Shown one piece after another: positions 38,587 to 48,551 of a stretch of 64,000 bases of DNA. The DNA lies in assembly GCA_946557105.1 (NCBI GenBank), contig CAMNSZ010000003.1, positions 62,001 through 126,000 of the forward strand. The letters are read 5' to 3'. How positions within the stretch are numbered: the first letter of the stretch is position 1; every line of letters begins with the position of its first letter. A model generated the notes under the pieces. The model saw nothing but the letters and a program-made list of their open reading frames with translations. It did no database searches and was not told where the DNA came from. The DNA is from an uncultured Lachnospiraceae bacterium (GTDB taxonomy: Bacteria; Bacillota; Clostridia; Lachnospirales; Lachnospiraceae). The translations under genes and the position numbers were made by a program.

Positions 38587-41088
38587 ATGAAGATATTCAG
38601 ATTATCATTGTTCAATTTGAAGCGAAACAAGCGTGAGGCGGCTGCAATTGTCTTTCTTACCCTTGTTACGGCATTTCTCATGGCGGTCTTTGCCGTCAGC
38701 ATTACACAGATAAACAGCGCGTTTGACCGCGCCTTTGAGGAAACGGGCTCAGCCGATTATATATTGTTATTACAGGCTGACAAATATCGCGACATATATC
38801 GTGATATTCTGGAAGAGGAATACAATATTAACGACGTTCGGGAAAGCAGCGTACTTTACGGTCTTGCTGCGTCGGCAATATCAAAGAAGGGTGAAAGTAT
38901 CGCCTATAATTTGATCTTTGTGACCGAAAGCACGGAAAGGAAGATAGAAAATTTCAAGAAACTGAATGCTCTTTCCGATGATGAGATCGAAAAGCTGTCT
39001 CACCCTATATGGCTGCCCCAGTATTTTGAGATCACAGGCGGCTTTGCCCCAGGGGAAACATTTACTCTTGTTTCGGGCGGCAGAGATTACCCTTTTACCA
39101 TAGCCGGTTTTTACAGCACGGGTCTATATAATTCCGACAGTATGTTAAAATGTATCATTACAGACGATGATATGGTGCTGTTGTCCGCTGTCTATGAGGA
39201 ATACCACATGATAGCATTTGACACTGAAGGGGAATTCTCCCATGAGGAATACTATGAAAAATGCTCCGCAAAGTCAAATGAGAATGTTTCAAGTATAGTA
39301 TTACCAATCGATAAAGATAGAGAGAGACTGTTTGAAACTAATTTTCTTAATGTTTTTCTGTATATGAGTGTATTTCTTTCCGTTGTCACCATGATATCCG
39401 CACTCTTCCTTATTCTTCACAAGATCTCAAAGGATATTGAGGAGCAGATGGTGCAGATAGGAGTGCTGGAAGCATTGGGGTATACAAGCTGCGAGCTATC
39501 TCTTTCCTACATCTTAGAATATATCATTACAGGGGGCGTTGGCGCGATTATCGGCGGCATAACAGCGGCAGCCTTTTCCCCGGTCATGGATACTCTCACA
39601 AGGGGTATGATGAACCGTGACGTGCATACGGATGTGAATATTCCCCGCATTCTTATCGTGGTGATATTGATAATAGCCCTTGTCACTCTCTTTGCGCTGT
39701 CAAGGGCGGCAAGGGTGAAAAAGCTCCCTCCCGTCGTGGCGTTTCGCAAGGGCATAAAGACCCACCATTTCGGGAAAAACATACTTCCTCTTGAAAAAAT
39801 GAGACACAGCATAAATATCCGTCTTGCCTTCAAGGGTATATTTAACGATCTCCGCTCGAATATAGGTATGGGTATCTGTATTATCGCCGCGGGAGTTGCC
39901 GTAATGTTCAGCGTGTACACCTTTGACTTTTTCAAGAGCGGCTATAACGGGCTTATGGGAGTTATGGGAATGGAGATGTCAGACATAGGCATAGTTATGA
40001 TGAGCGGAGTGAATGGGGAAAAATTCTGTGATGAGATACGTAAGTTCCCCGAAGTGGAAAAGGTTCTTCTGACCCGCGCGACAGGAAATTATGTGGAAAT
40101 AAAGGGCAGCAATCAGAGTGCGGTTGCAATTTCCTACGCCGATTTTTCCCTCACGGATAATATCCGCCTTAAAACAGGACGTTTCCCTGAGTACGACAAC
40201 GAGATCATGATATCTGCAAAGAGAGAGGAGACGGAAAATCGGCACATAGGCGACAGTATCATCATCAAGGGCGATGTTTGTGAAAAAAGCTATATCATAA
40301 CAGGCATTGTTCCTGCTATGAACAACAACGGCATGAGCGTCTACATGACCGAGGACGGTTACCGACGCATTCGTCCGAACGACCGCCCGAACACAGTGGA
40401 GATAACTCTCAAAGACGAGAAGGACCGCCCTGCCTTTACGGATAAGCTCACCGCTCTGTACGGAGCGAGCGCAAAGGACGCGGCGTATGAACAGTCTGTC
40501 CGGGGAAGTCTTGAGGAACGTATCAGAGCGAAAGCGGACGAGAAAATGGCGGTGCTTATCTCTCAGTACGGCGTTACCGACGTTGACTATGCTATCAGAA
40601 TAGGCGATACCGTCATCAGCGGAAACAGCAGCCGTTTTGTGATAAAGGAAATATCCTCCGTGAAGGATATTGCAAAATCCCAAATGGGACCCATAGCCGC
40701 GGTTACAAAGACATTCTCGTTCTGGGCAGTGATATTCATTGCCGTTGTGGTAGCGGTGATATTGGGCATAATAGCCGTATCCGCCGTAAAAAGACAGCGC
40801 AGGGAATTTGGTATCATGAAAAGTATGGGTTATACATCAAGGGAGCTTATGATACAGCTTACCCTGCGTATTCTCCCTGTAACGATCATTTCCTCTTGCA
40901 TCGCCGCGGTGTTGTCGGTATGGGTACAGCGTGTATTTTGGATGGCGGCGTTCGGTGTACAGATTCCCGAAAGCCTACCACTGATGATTGGTACGGCGGT
41001 AGTGCTTGTGTTATTCTGCCTTGTCGTTACCTACATCAGTGCGGGCAAAATCAGAAAAATATCCGTGACCGAGCTTATGACGGAATGA
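38587..41088 (+). CDS. FtsX-like ABC transporter permease
   Basis: 833 aa, two FtsX-like TM modules with large extracytoplasmic domain; adjacent to ATPase. Confidence 0.9.
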   Translation: MKIFRLSLFNLKRNKREAAAIVFLTLVTAFLMAVFAVSITQINSAFDRAFEETGSADYILLLQADKYRDIYRDILEEEYNINDVRESSVLYGLAASAISKKGESIAYNLIFVTESTERKIENFKKLNALSDDEIEKLSHPIWLPQYFEITGGFAPGETFTLVSGGRDYPFTIAGFYSTGLYNSDSMLKCIITDDDMVLLSAVYEEYHMIAFDTEGEFSHEEYYEKCSAKSNENVSSIVLPIDKDRERLFETNFLNVFLYMSVFLSVVTMISALFLILHKISKDIEEQMVQIGVLEALGYTSCELSLSYILEYIITGGVGAIIGGITAAAFSPVMDTLTRGMMNRDVHTDVNIPRILIVVILIIALVTLFALSRAARVKKLPPVVAFRKGIKTHHFGKNILPLEKMRHSINIRLAFKGIFNDLRSNIGMGICIIAAGVAVMFSVYTFDFFKSGYNGLMGVMGMEMSDIGIVMMSGVNGEKFCDEIRKFPEVEKVLLTRATGNYVEIKGSNQSAVAISYADFSLTDNIRLKTGRFPEYDNEIMISAKREETENRHIGDSIIIKGDVCEKSYIITGIVPAMNNNGMSVYMTEDGYRRIRPNDRPNTVEITLKDEKDRPAFTDKLTALYGASAKDAAYEQSVRGSLEERIRAKADEKMAVLISQYGVTDVDYAIRIGDTVISGNSSRFVIKEISSVKDIAKSQMGPIAAVTKTFSFWAVIFIAVVVAVILGIIAVSAVKRQRREFGIMKSMGYTSRELMIQLTLRILPVTIISSCIAAVLSVWVQRVFWMAAFGVQIPESLPLMIGTAVVLVLFCLVVTYISAGKIRKISVTELMTE

Positions 41089-41103
41089 GAGTGGGGTTGA
41101 ATA

Positions 41104-43089
41104 ATGATGAAGAAAAAAATTATCGCGGCAATATCCGCCTTGTGTATGGCAGGAACTGTATACGCATCTGTTGGAAATGCGGCAGATGCCGAACCTGTGC
41201 AATCGGAACTTACAGCCGAAATAACCGCTTCGCAGGAAAGGATATATTGCATTGCGTCTGTAAGCAAAATGTATTCTTCCTTGGCGGTCATGCAGCTTGT
41301 TGACGAGGGAAGGTTAGAACTTGACGCCCCTGTCACAAAGTATCTCCCCGATTTCAAGATGAATGATGAGCGGTACAAGGACATCACCGTGCGTATGCTT
41401 ATGGATCACACATCGGGCATACCTATGGGTCTGGTTACAAACCATTATTTTTATGAAGATGTTGACAGCTTCGTTCATGACAATGTATTTGATATAGTGT
41501 CGGGGCTGCGTTTTAAAGCCGACCCCGGGGAATATGCCTGCTATAATAACGTGGGCTTTGTCATCATGGAGCATATCGTAGAAAATGTCAGCGGTATGAG
41601 CTATACGGATTATGTAAGAAATAACATAGCCTCAGAGATAGGCGCAGATCATACGGGAACGGCTTGGAGCCTGTATTCGGGCGATTTGGGCGATACACGG
41701 GTATCTCTCTATCGCGGTTCGCTGCCGGTCAAGTACCCTTATGAAATGGCGGCAGGTACGGGCGGCATCTATGCCACTGCTTCTGACGTGGCAAATTTCG
41801 GCAGCGCTTTCTTTACGGGAAATGATATTCTTCTTTCGGATGATGCAAAAACACAGATGTCCACCCGCTGGAATGATGACACAAAATACGAGAGCTACGG
41901 TCTGGGTTGGGACTTTGTGGAACAAGTCAAGTACGAAAAGGAAAACATAAAAGTCATAGGCAAGGGCGGAGATGTACCGTATATGCACTCGTGCCTCCTC
42001 GTTGCTCCCGACGAACAGATCAGCGCTGCGGTACTGACTGCCGGAAATGGCAGCAGCCAATATGCCGGACTTATGGCGTCCGCTCTGATGGACGTGGTGC
42101 TTGAAGAACGAGGAAAGGCGGTAAGCGATCTGACCCCTCCCGAGCCGAAAATAACGGACATCATACCCGATAATTATAAAAAATATGAGGGTCTATACTG
42201 CATAGGAGAATCATCCAACACCGGAATATGCAGGATTACATTTGACGATACCGCTATGTACAAGGAGGACTTGGGCACAGACAACTCATCACCCAAAATA
42301 TACAGATATACCGAGGAGGGAGGCTTTGTCAAGGTAAACGACAGCGGCAAGATGACTTCAGACAGGGAGATCGTTTATTTCGAGGAAAAGGACGGCGGAA
42401 TATACATCAGAACGGATATGTTCACCGTATACCCGGGACTTGGAAATACGTTAGACAGTATGTACACAGGCGAAAAAATGGACGAAAATCCCGTTTCCCC
42501 CAACGTACAGCAAAGCTGGGACGAGCTTTCGCAGACAGTATTCGTCACATATAACGAAAAATGGACCTCCCAGCAATATGAAACTCCGTTTTACCGGGTC
42601 GTGACAGATAAGGCATTTCCCGGCTATATTCTGGCAAAAAACAGCACAGGGGTCACAAGAGCGGAAAAAATGTCCGATGAAGATCATGCCCTTTTCTTTA
42701 CTTCCATACCGAGCAGCGTAAACAGTAATTTGCTTGATATAGAGATCACCCGGCAAACCTATGCGGACAAAACATCGGCAGCCTCCTTTGATCTGAGCGA
42801 CGGAACGCGCTGCCGCAGTGTGGACAGCCTCCCGGTGTTTACCGCTGACATCACCGAGATATCCCTTCACAGCAGTGAAGCCGTATGGTATCGTATCGGG
42901 AAAGATATGAGCGGAAAGAGTATTGTTGTCGAACGTCCTGACAACTCTGCCGTATTCGTCTACAACAAGTTCCGTGAGCTGCTGTATAGCACCCACATCA
43001 AGGATGCAATTAACACCATCGACCTTCCTGTGGACGGCTATATTGCTTTTATAGGTGAAACTGGCGACGGTGTGAAAATATTCAAGTAA
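41104..43089 (+). CDS. Serine beta-lactamase-like / PBP4*-type serine hydrolase
   Basis: Signal peptide; 'IASVSKMYSSLAVMQL' (SxxK), 'YACYNNVGFVIMEHIVENVSGMSY' (YxN). Confidence 0.85.
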   Translation: MMKKKIIAAISALCMAGTVYASVGNAADAEPVQSELTAEITASQERIYCIASVSKMYSSLAVMQLVDEGRLELDAPVTKYLPDFKMNDERYKDITVRMLMDHTSGIPMGLVTNHYFYEDVDSFVHDNVFDIVSGLRFKADPGEYACYNNVGFVIMEHIVENVSGMSYTDYVRNNIASEIGADHTGTAWSLYSGDLGDTRVSLYRGSLPVKYPYEMAAGTGGIYATASDVANFGSAFFTGNDILLSDDAKTQMSTRWNDDTKYESYGLGWDFVEQVKYEKENIKVIGKGGDVPYMHSCLLVAPDEQISAAVLTAGNGSSQYAGLMASALMDVVLEERGKAVSDLTPPEPKITDIIPDNYKKYEGLYCIGESSNTGICRITFDDTAMYKEDLGTDNSSPKIYRYTEEGGFVKVNDSGKMTSDREIVYFEEKDGGIYIRTDMFTVYPGLGNTLDSMYTGEKMDENPVSPNVQQSWDELSQTVFVTYNEKWTSQQYETPFYRVVTDKAFPGYILAKNSTGVTRAEKMSDEDHALFFTSIPSSVNSNLLDIEITRQTYADKTSAASFDLSDGTRCRSVDSLPVFTADITEISLHSSEAVWYRIGKDMSGKSIVVERPDNSAVFVYNKFRELLYSTHIKDAINTIDLPVDGYIAFIGETGDGVKIFK

Positions 43090-43104
43090 CAGTGTTTATT
43101 ATAG

Positions 43105-43305
43105 CCTATTACCGACAGCAGGATCAGCGCGGACGAATATTCGTTTATGAGTTGCGAAGACCTGTTAACTGTTTCTATATGCGATGACGGAAGCTCGGGT
43201 AACGAAATTGAAATTGATGATCGAGCCTTTCATTATTGCAAAAGGTTATCTGCTGTCAAAATCGGTAATGGCAATGTTAAGATGGGTTCGTATGTGTTTA
43301 CTTAA
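43105..43305 (+). pseudogene. BspA-type leucine-rich-repeat protein fragment
   Basis: Open frame reads ...RISADEYSFMSCEDLLTVSICDDGSSGNEIEIDDRAFHYCKRLSAVKIGNGNVKMGSYVFT-stop; repeated F-x-x-C-x-x-L-x-x-V-x-I pattern. Confidence 0.6.
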
Positions 43306-43420
43306 TGCGCCAATGAGTTAACTATAACCGTTGCTGGGAACATTATACAGCAGATTCTATAAAAATGGTATTTAATCAGCACAAACAAAAGCATCTAATG
43401 TGTTCCTATGATTATAAAGC

Positions 43421-43459
43421 AGGAAAAAGGGCTTATGCCGCCGAGGGCGGCATAAGCCC
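43421..43459 (-). terminator. Perfect 14-bp inverted repeat, intrinsic terminator in minus orientation
   Basis: GGGCTTATGCCGCC-gag-GGCGGCATAAGCCC at 43429-43459; A-rich on its left, so the minus strand reads hairpin-TTTTTCCT. Confidence 0.65.
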
Positions 43460-43693
43460 GCAAACGCCGATGGGTAAAGGCCGCCGAGGTTTCGGAAAGT
43501 GATTAAAAAGTGTGCTTTTCACCCAGATTGTGATGAACAGATCACAGAGAATGCGTTGGCTAAGCCCTTTTTAGTGATATAATTTTATATGTGTAAAATC
43601 ACACGGAACAAAATATGGACATTAGAGCCTGAGTATGGTACAATATATATTGCTGTATTGTGCTTTTTTCTAGCAATAGAAGGAGGCGTACAT

Positions 43694-44694
43694 ATGGGAA
43701 AAGACTTGAAAGGTCGCGATTTATTGATTCGCATTCGGATTTGTCCGCAGGTGAGAATATGACCGTTGAGGCTTGGTTTGATTATTTTATCAATGACATA
43801 AAAGGCGATACAATCAGACCAAACACGCAGAGAAATTATAAAGATCGATTTGAACGGAATATTAAAGAGCATATCGGCAGAATGCTTCTTTCGGAAGTGA
43901 AACCTATACATTGTCAGGATATTTTGAATAAAATGACACCAGAATATGCAGAGAGTACGGTGTATCAGTGCAGGATTACCATGTACGTTTTATTTGAGGC
44001 GGCAGTGGAGAATGATATACTAGGTCGAAATCCGGTAAAGAAATCAGTAAAAGTTCCACCGGGAAAAAAGGCAAAAGAAAAAAGGGTTTTGTCAGTTGAG
44101 GAACAAAAAATCTTTTTGGATAGCTGCCTACGGTACGAGCAATTATAATCAGTTTGCATTTCTATTGCAGACAGGGCTGCGTACCGGAGAGATGATAGGG
44201 CTTCGTTGGAGCGATATTGATTTTGAGGAAGGAGTTATCCATATAACAAGAAGCATGGAATACCGTCATTCAATAGGAGAGTGGCGGATCGGACCCCAAA
44301 AAGCAAAGGCGGATACAGAGATATTCCTATAACGCAGGAATGCAGGAGGATTTTATTAGCGCAGAAAGAAAAAGTGAAAGCCTTGAAAATAATAAGCAAG
44401 GATTTTGCAGATTGCGTATTTTTGTGCCGGAAAGGAGAGCCAACGAAGAACTCAACTTATGACAATTCTTTATTCAAGTTGGCTGATAAGGCGGGAATTA
44501 AGCGTTTTCCAATGCGCACCCTCAGACATACCTATGCGACACGCTGTATTGAAGCGGGTATGCGCCCTAAGACATTACAAATGCTTCTTGGACATTCCAG
44601 CATAAACGTCACAATGAATCTGTATGTTCATGTAACAGACGATGAGAAGAAAAAAGAAGTCGAGAAAATCGAAAAAATGCTAAATGTAGTATAA
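43694..44694 (+). pseudogene. Tyrosine recombinase/integrase, frameshifted and internally deleted
   Basis: Pieces in successive frames: MGKDLKGR..., MTVEAWFDYFINDIKGDTIRPNTQRNYKDRF..., NQFAFLLQTGLRTGEMIGLRWSDIDF, PMRTLRHTYATRCIEAGMRPKTLQMLLGHSSINVTMNLYVHV. Confidence 0.9.
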
Positions 44695-44776
44695 CTAAGT
44701 GATTGGCGTAGTTGAACACTGGCAACAACGCCAAAACCTAAGAAATTAGGAACTTTGAGATAAAGGAGATAATAAA

Positions 44777-45874
44777 ATGAAACTAGGAATCGTAGGATTG
44801 CCAAACGTAGGAAAAAGCACGCTTTTTAACTCCCTGACAAAGGCGGGGGCAGAATCGGCAAATTATCCTTTTTGCACTATAGACCCTAATGTGGGTGTTG
44901 TTGCCGTGCCGGACGAGCGCCTAAAGCTGTTGGGCGATATGTATCAGTCCAAGAAGGTGACTCCTGCGGTCGTTGAATTTGTGGATATTGCAGGTCTGGT
45001 GAAGGGCGCTTCAAAGGGGGAGGGGCTGGGGAACCAGTTTTTGAGCAATATTCGTGAGGTGGATGCCATTGTCCATGTAGTGCGCTGTTTTGAGGATGCC
45101 AATGTGGTACATGTGGACGGCAGCGTGGACCCTCTTAGGGATATTGAAACGATTAATTTGGAGCTCATTTTCTCGGATCTGGAAATATTGGAGAGAAGGC
45201 AGAGTAAGGTTATAAAAGCGGCAAGAATGGACAAGACTCTTGCTAAGGAGGAGGCTTTGCTTGCCAGAATAAAAGAGCATTTGGAGAGCGGCAGGATGGC
45301 AAAAAGTCTTGAGGTGGAGGATGAGGATGAGCTTGCGCTTCTGAGCTCTTATAATCTGCTTACATACAAGCCTGTTATCTATGCGGCAAATGTGGCGGAG
45401 GAGGATTTGGCTGACGACGGAGCCGCGAACGATAAGGTTGCGGCCGTGCGCAGCTTTGCATCGGATGAGGAGAGCGAGGTGTTTGTTATCTGCGCCCAGA
45501 TAGAGCAGGAGATTGCGGAGCTGGAGGATGACGAGAAGACAATGTTTTTGGAGGATTTAGGGCTTAAGGAGTCGGGGCTTGAAAAGCTGATAAAGGCAAG
45601 CTATCGCCTGTTGGGTCTGATGAGCTATCTGACCGCAGGAGAGGACGAGACTCGGGCATGGACTATTAAAATGGGTACAAAGGCGCCGCAGGCAGCGGGA
45701 AAAATTCACTCGGATTTTGAGAGAGGCTTTATCAAAGCGGAGGTAGTAAACTACAAGGATTTGTTGGAGCAAGGCTCTCTTGCCGCTGCAAGGGAAAAGG
45801 GCCTTGTGGGCATGGAGGGAAAGGATTATGTGGTAAAGGACGGAGACGTCATTTTGTTCCGGTTTAATGTGTAA
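44777..45874 (+). CDS. ychF: Redox-regulated ATPase YchF (Obg family)
   Basis: 'GIVGLPNVGKSTLFNSLTKA', 'NYPFCTIDPN', C-terminal TGS domain. Confidence 0.97.
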   Translation: MKLGIVGLPNVGKSTLFNSLTKAGAESANYPFCTIDPNVGVVAVPDERLKLLGDMYQSKKVTPAVVEFVDIAGLVKGASKGEGLGNQFLSNIREVDAIVHVVRCFEDANVVHVDGSVDPLRDIETINLELIFSDLEILERRQSKVIKAARMDKTLAKEEALLARIKEHLESGRMAKSLEVEDEDELALLSSYNLLTYKPVIYAANVAEEDLADDGAANDKVAAVRSFASDEESEVFVICAQIEQEIAELEDDEKTMFLEDLGLKESGLEKLIKASYRLLGLMSYLTAGEDETRAWTIKMGTKAPQAAGKIHSDFERGFIKAEVVNYKDLLEQGSLAAAREKGLVGMEGKDYVVKDGDVILFRFNV

Positions 45875-45926
45875 AGGATTGTGTAATATTAAGGAATTTT
45901 AATTGTGTCGTCGAAGGGAGCTTAGT

Positions 45927-46820
45927 ATGAATCCCATGGATATTGCGTTTCCCAATCTGGGAATTTACTTGGAGAATGTACCAAAGAAATTCACCGTATT
46001 CGGTTTTGACATTGCTCTGTATGGCTGCATTATTGCAGTTGGAATTATGGCCGGCATTTTGCTTGCAGTGCATGACGCCAAGGTAACGGGGCAGGAAGCG
46101 GACAGCTATTGGGATTTTGCTGTTTATGCCGTCGTATTCTCCGTAATCGGAGCCCGTATTTATTATGTGGTGTTCTCGTGGGAGAATTTTCAGGACAATT
46201 TATGGAGTATATTCGATATCCGCGGAGGCGGTATGGCAATTTACGGAAGCGTGATCGCCGCCGTTATTACATTGCTTGTCTTTTGCAGGATCAAAAAGAA
46301 AAATCCGTTTCAAATGGGTGATACAGGCGCGCTTGGCTTGATTTTGGGGCAGATTATCGGCAGGTGGGGGAATTTTACTAACCGTGAGGCGTTTGGGGAA
46401 TACACGGACGGTCTCTTTGCCATGCGGCTGCCGCTTCAGGCAGTCAGAAGCAGAGATATTACAGAAACCATTGCCGGGCACATTGAGGAAGGCTGTGATT
46501 ATATTCAAGTACACCCCACGTTTCTTTATGAGAGCATGTGGAATCTGTTACTTCTATGCCTGCTGCTTATTTATCGTAGGCGTAAGAAATTTCATGGTGA
46601 GATATGTCTGCTTTATTTTGTAGGATATGGGCTGGGGCGTTTTTTTATTGAGGGGCTGCGAACGGACAGGCTGCTTTTTCCGGGTACTTTCCTTGCGGTT
46701 TCACGGTTATTGTCTTTGGGCCTGATTGTCTTAGCTCTGACGACAGAGATAGTCGTCAGAGTCTGGATAAGGAAAGGTAAAATGTCTCCGCTGAAGGAGC
46801 GGGATAAATGGGATAAATAA
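45927..46820 (+). CDS. lgt: Prolipoprotein diacylglyceryl transferase
   Basis: 'GRWGNFTNREAFG', 'VHPTFLYESMWN', 'EGLRTDRL'. Confidence 0.95.
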   Translation: MNPMDIAFPNLGIYLENVPKKFTVFGFDIALYGCIIAVGIMAGILLAVHDAKVTGQEADSYWDFAVYAVVFSVIGARIYYVVFSWENFQDNLWSIFDIRGGGMAIYGSVIAAVITLLVFCRIKKKNPFQMGDTGALGLILGQIIGRWGNFTNREAFGEYTDGLFAMRLPLQAVRSRDITETIAGHIEEGCDYIQVHPTFLYESMWNLLLLCLLLIYRRRKKFHGEICLLYFVGYGLGRFFIEGLRTDRLLFPGTFLAVSRLLSLGLIVLALTTEIVVRVWIRKGKMSPLKERDKWDK

Positions 46821-46933
46821 GATAAATAAGACAAATAAATAAAAAAATTTTTTGTTATTAAAAAATGTGGAGTTTCATTCTATGGTAAATATGGTATAGG
46901 ATGCAGCTCCATAACACTATATGTTGTATAAAG

Positions 46934-46965
46934 CGCCTTTGCAGGCTTCTGCAAGGCGTTTTTTT
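46934..46965 (+). terminator. Rho-independent terminator
   Basis: CGCCTTTGCAG-gctt-CTGCAAGGCG followed by TTTTTTT. Confidence 0.85.
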
Positions 46966-47035
46966 ATGCCGAATTGTAAAAAATACTTCTTGATTTTACT
47001 TGTAAAATGCCCTATTTTATATTAGAATCTTATTA

Positions 47036-47075
47036 AAAGTGGGTGAAAGTGGTACAAAGTGTCATGAAGTGGTAG
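47036..47075 (+). promoter_or_regulatory. MraZ operator: four 10-bp repeats
   Basis: AAAGTGGGTG AAAGTGGTAC AAAGTGTCAT GAAGTGGTAG, perfectly phased, about 60 bp upstream of mraZ. Confidence 0.85.
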
Positions 47076-47136
47076 ATTGCCGAATGATATAGACTAACTT
47101 TCGTGGCAGACACACTTTTGAACGGTGGTGATTGCG

Positions 47137-47568
47137 ATGTTTATGAGCGAGTACAACCATACAGTTGATGCGAAGGGCAGGTTGATTATCCCCTCAAAAT
47201 TCCGCGAGCTTCTCGGGGAAGAATTTGTGGTTTCAAAGGGTATGGATGGCTGCTTGTTTGTGTATGCCAACGAGGATTGGAATGCTTTTGAACAAAAATT
47301 GACATCGCTGCCGTTAATCAACAAAGAGGCAAGACAGTTTGCTCGTTTTTTTCTTGCCGGTGCAGCACAGGTGGAATTGGACAAGCAGGGTAGAATACTT
47401 TTGCCGGCAAACCTTCGGGAATTTGCCGGTTTAGATAAAGACGTAGTGTTAGTGGGCGTAGGAAGCCGCATTGAAATCTGGAGCAGGGAAAAGTGGGAGA
47501 GTGTGACCGAGCAAGATAATATGGACGAAATCACCTCTGCGATGGAGGCTCTGGGTCTCACCATCTAA
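47137..47568 (+). CDS. mraZ: Division/cell wall cluster transcriptional repressor MraZ
   Basis: '[23 protein letters not shown]', '[18 protein letters not shown]'. Confidence 0.97.
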   Translation: MFMSEYNHTVDAKGRLIIPSKFRELLGEEFVVSKGMDGCLFVYANEDWNAFEQKLTSLPLINKEARQFARFFLAGAAQVELDKQGRILLPANLREFAGLDKDVVLVGVGSRIEIWSREKWESVTEQDNMDEITSAMEALGLTI

Positions 47569-47584
47569 AGGAAGGAGACCGGAA

Positions 47585-48526
47585 ATGGATTTTAAGCATT
47601 ACTCGGTGATGCTTCATGAAACTGTCACCGAATTAAAGGTCCGGCAGGACGGAATTTATGTGGATGGCACGTTGGGCGGCGGCGGACATGCCTATGAAGT
47701 ATGCAGAAGATTGACTACCGGTCATTTTTACGGGATTGATCAGGATGACGCGGCGATTGCCGCAGCGGGGGAAAGGCTCGGATGCTTTAAGGACAGGGTC
47801 ACTCTTCTTCGGGAAAATTATTGTAATGTCAGTGCGGCTCTGGCTGGATTGGGAGTTACGGGCGTGGACGGAATCCTGTTGGATTTGGGGGTATCCTCTT
47901 ACCAGTTGGATACAGGAGAAAGAGGCTTTTCCTATCGCTATGACGCACCGTTGGACATGCGTATGGACCGTAGACAGACGCTTACTGCCAGAGAAATTGT
48001 AAATGATTATCCGGAGAGGGAGCTTTTCCGTATTATCAGGGATTATGGGGAAGACGCTTTTGCCAAGAATATAGCGAAGCATATTGTAAGGGCAAGAAGT
48101 GAAAGGCCTATTGAGACGACTTTTGAATTAAACGAGGTAATCAAGGCGGCGATTCCTGCGAAAATGCGTCGTATGGGCCATCCCTCCAAGCAGACCTTTC
48201 AGGCTATCCGTATCGCTTGCAACAGAGAGTTAGACGTACTTTGTACATCCTTGGAGAAGTTCATCGACATGTTGAATCCGGGGGGAAGACTATGTATTAT
48301 TACTTTCCATTCCCTTGAGGACAGAATCGTAAAAACAGAGTTTAGAAGACATGAAAACCCGTGCACCTGCCCGCCGGAATTTCCGGTTTGTGTATGCGGG
48401 AAGAAAAGCAAGGGCCAAGTGATCACCAGAAAGCCCATACTTCCAAGGCAGGAAGAGCTTTCCGAGAACAGCCGCTCAAAAAGCGCAAAGCTTCGCGTGT
48501 TCGAGAAGCACGCGGCAACAGATTGA
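47585..48526 (+). CDS. rsmH: 16S rRNA (cytosine(1402)-N(4))-methyltransferase
   Basis: '[16 protein letters not shown]', '[12 protein letters not shown]', '[10 protein letters not shown]'. Confidence 0.97.
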   Translation: MDFKHYSVMLHETVTELKVRQDGIYVDGTLGGGGHAYEVCRRLTTGHFYGIDQDDAAIAAAGERLGCFKDRVTLLRENYCNVSAALAGLGVTGVDGILLDLGVSSYQLDTGERGFSYRYDAPLDMRMDRRQTLTAREIVNDYPERELFRIIRDYGEDAFAKNIAKHIVRARSERPIETTFELNEVIKAAIPAKMRRMGHPSKQTFQAIRIACNRELDVLCTSLEKFIDMLNPGGRLCIITFHSLEDRIVKTEFRRHENPCTCPPEFPVCVCGKKSKGQVITRKPILPRQEELSENSRSKSAKLRVFEKHAATD

Positions 48527-48551
48527 AAGTAAGAAAAGGTAGGCGATAAAA

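Noticed and set aside
39979-40683. 234-aa minus-strand ORF opposite the FtsX-like permease
   Set aside because: Antisense shadow of a convincing coding region.
6551-44776. Flanking att direct repeats of the island
   Set aside because: Compared sequence after rsgA (TTTTGAGACAAATATAAT) with that before ychF (CTTTGAGATAAAGGAGATAAT); similarity is too weak to call att sites.
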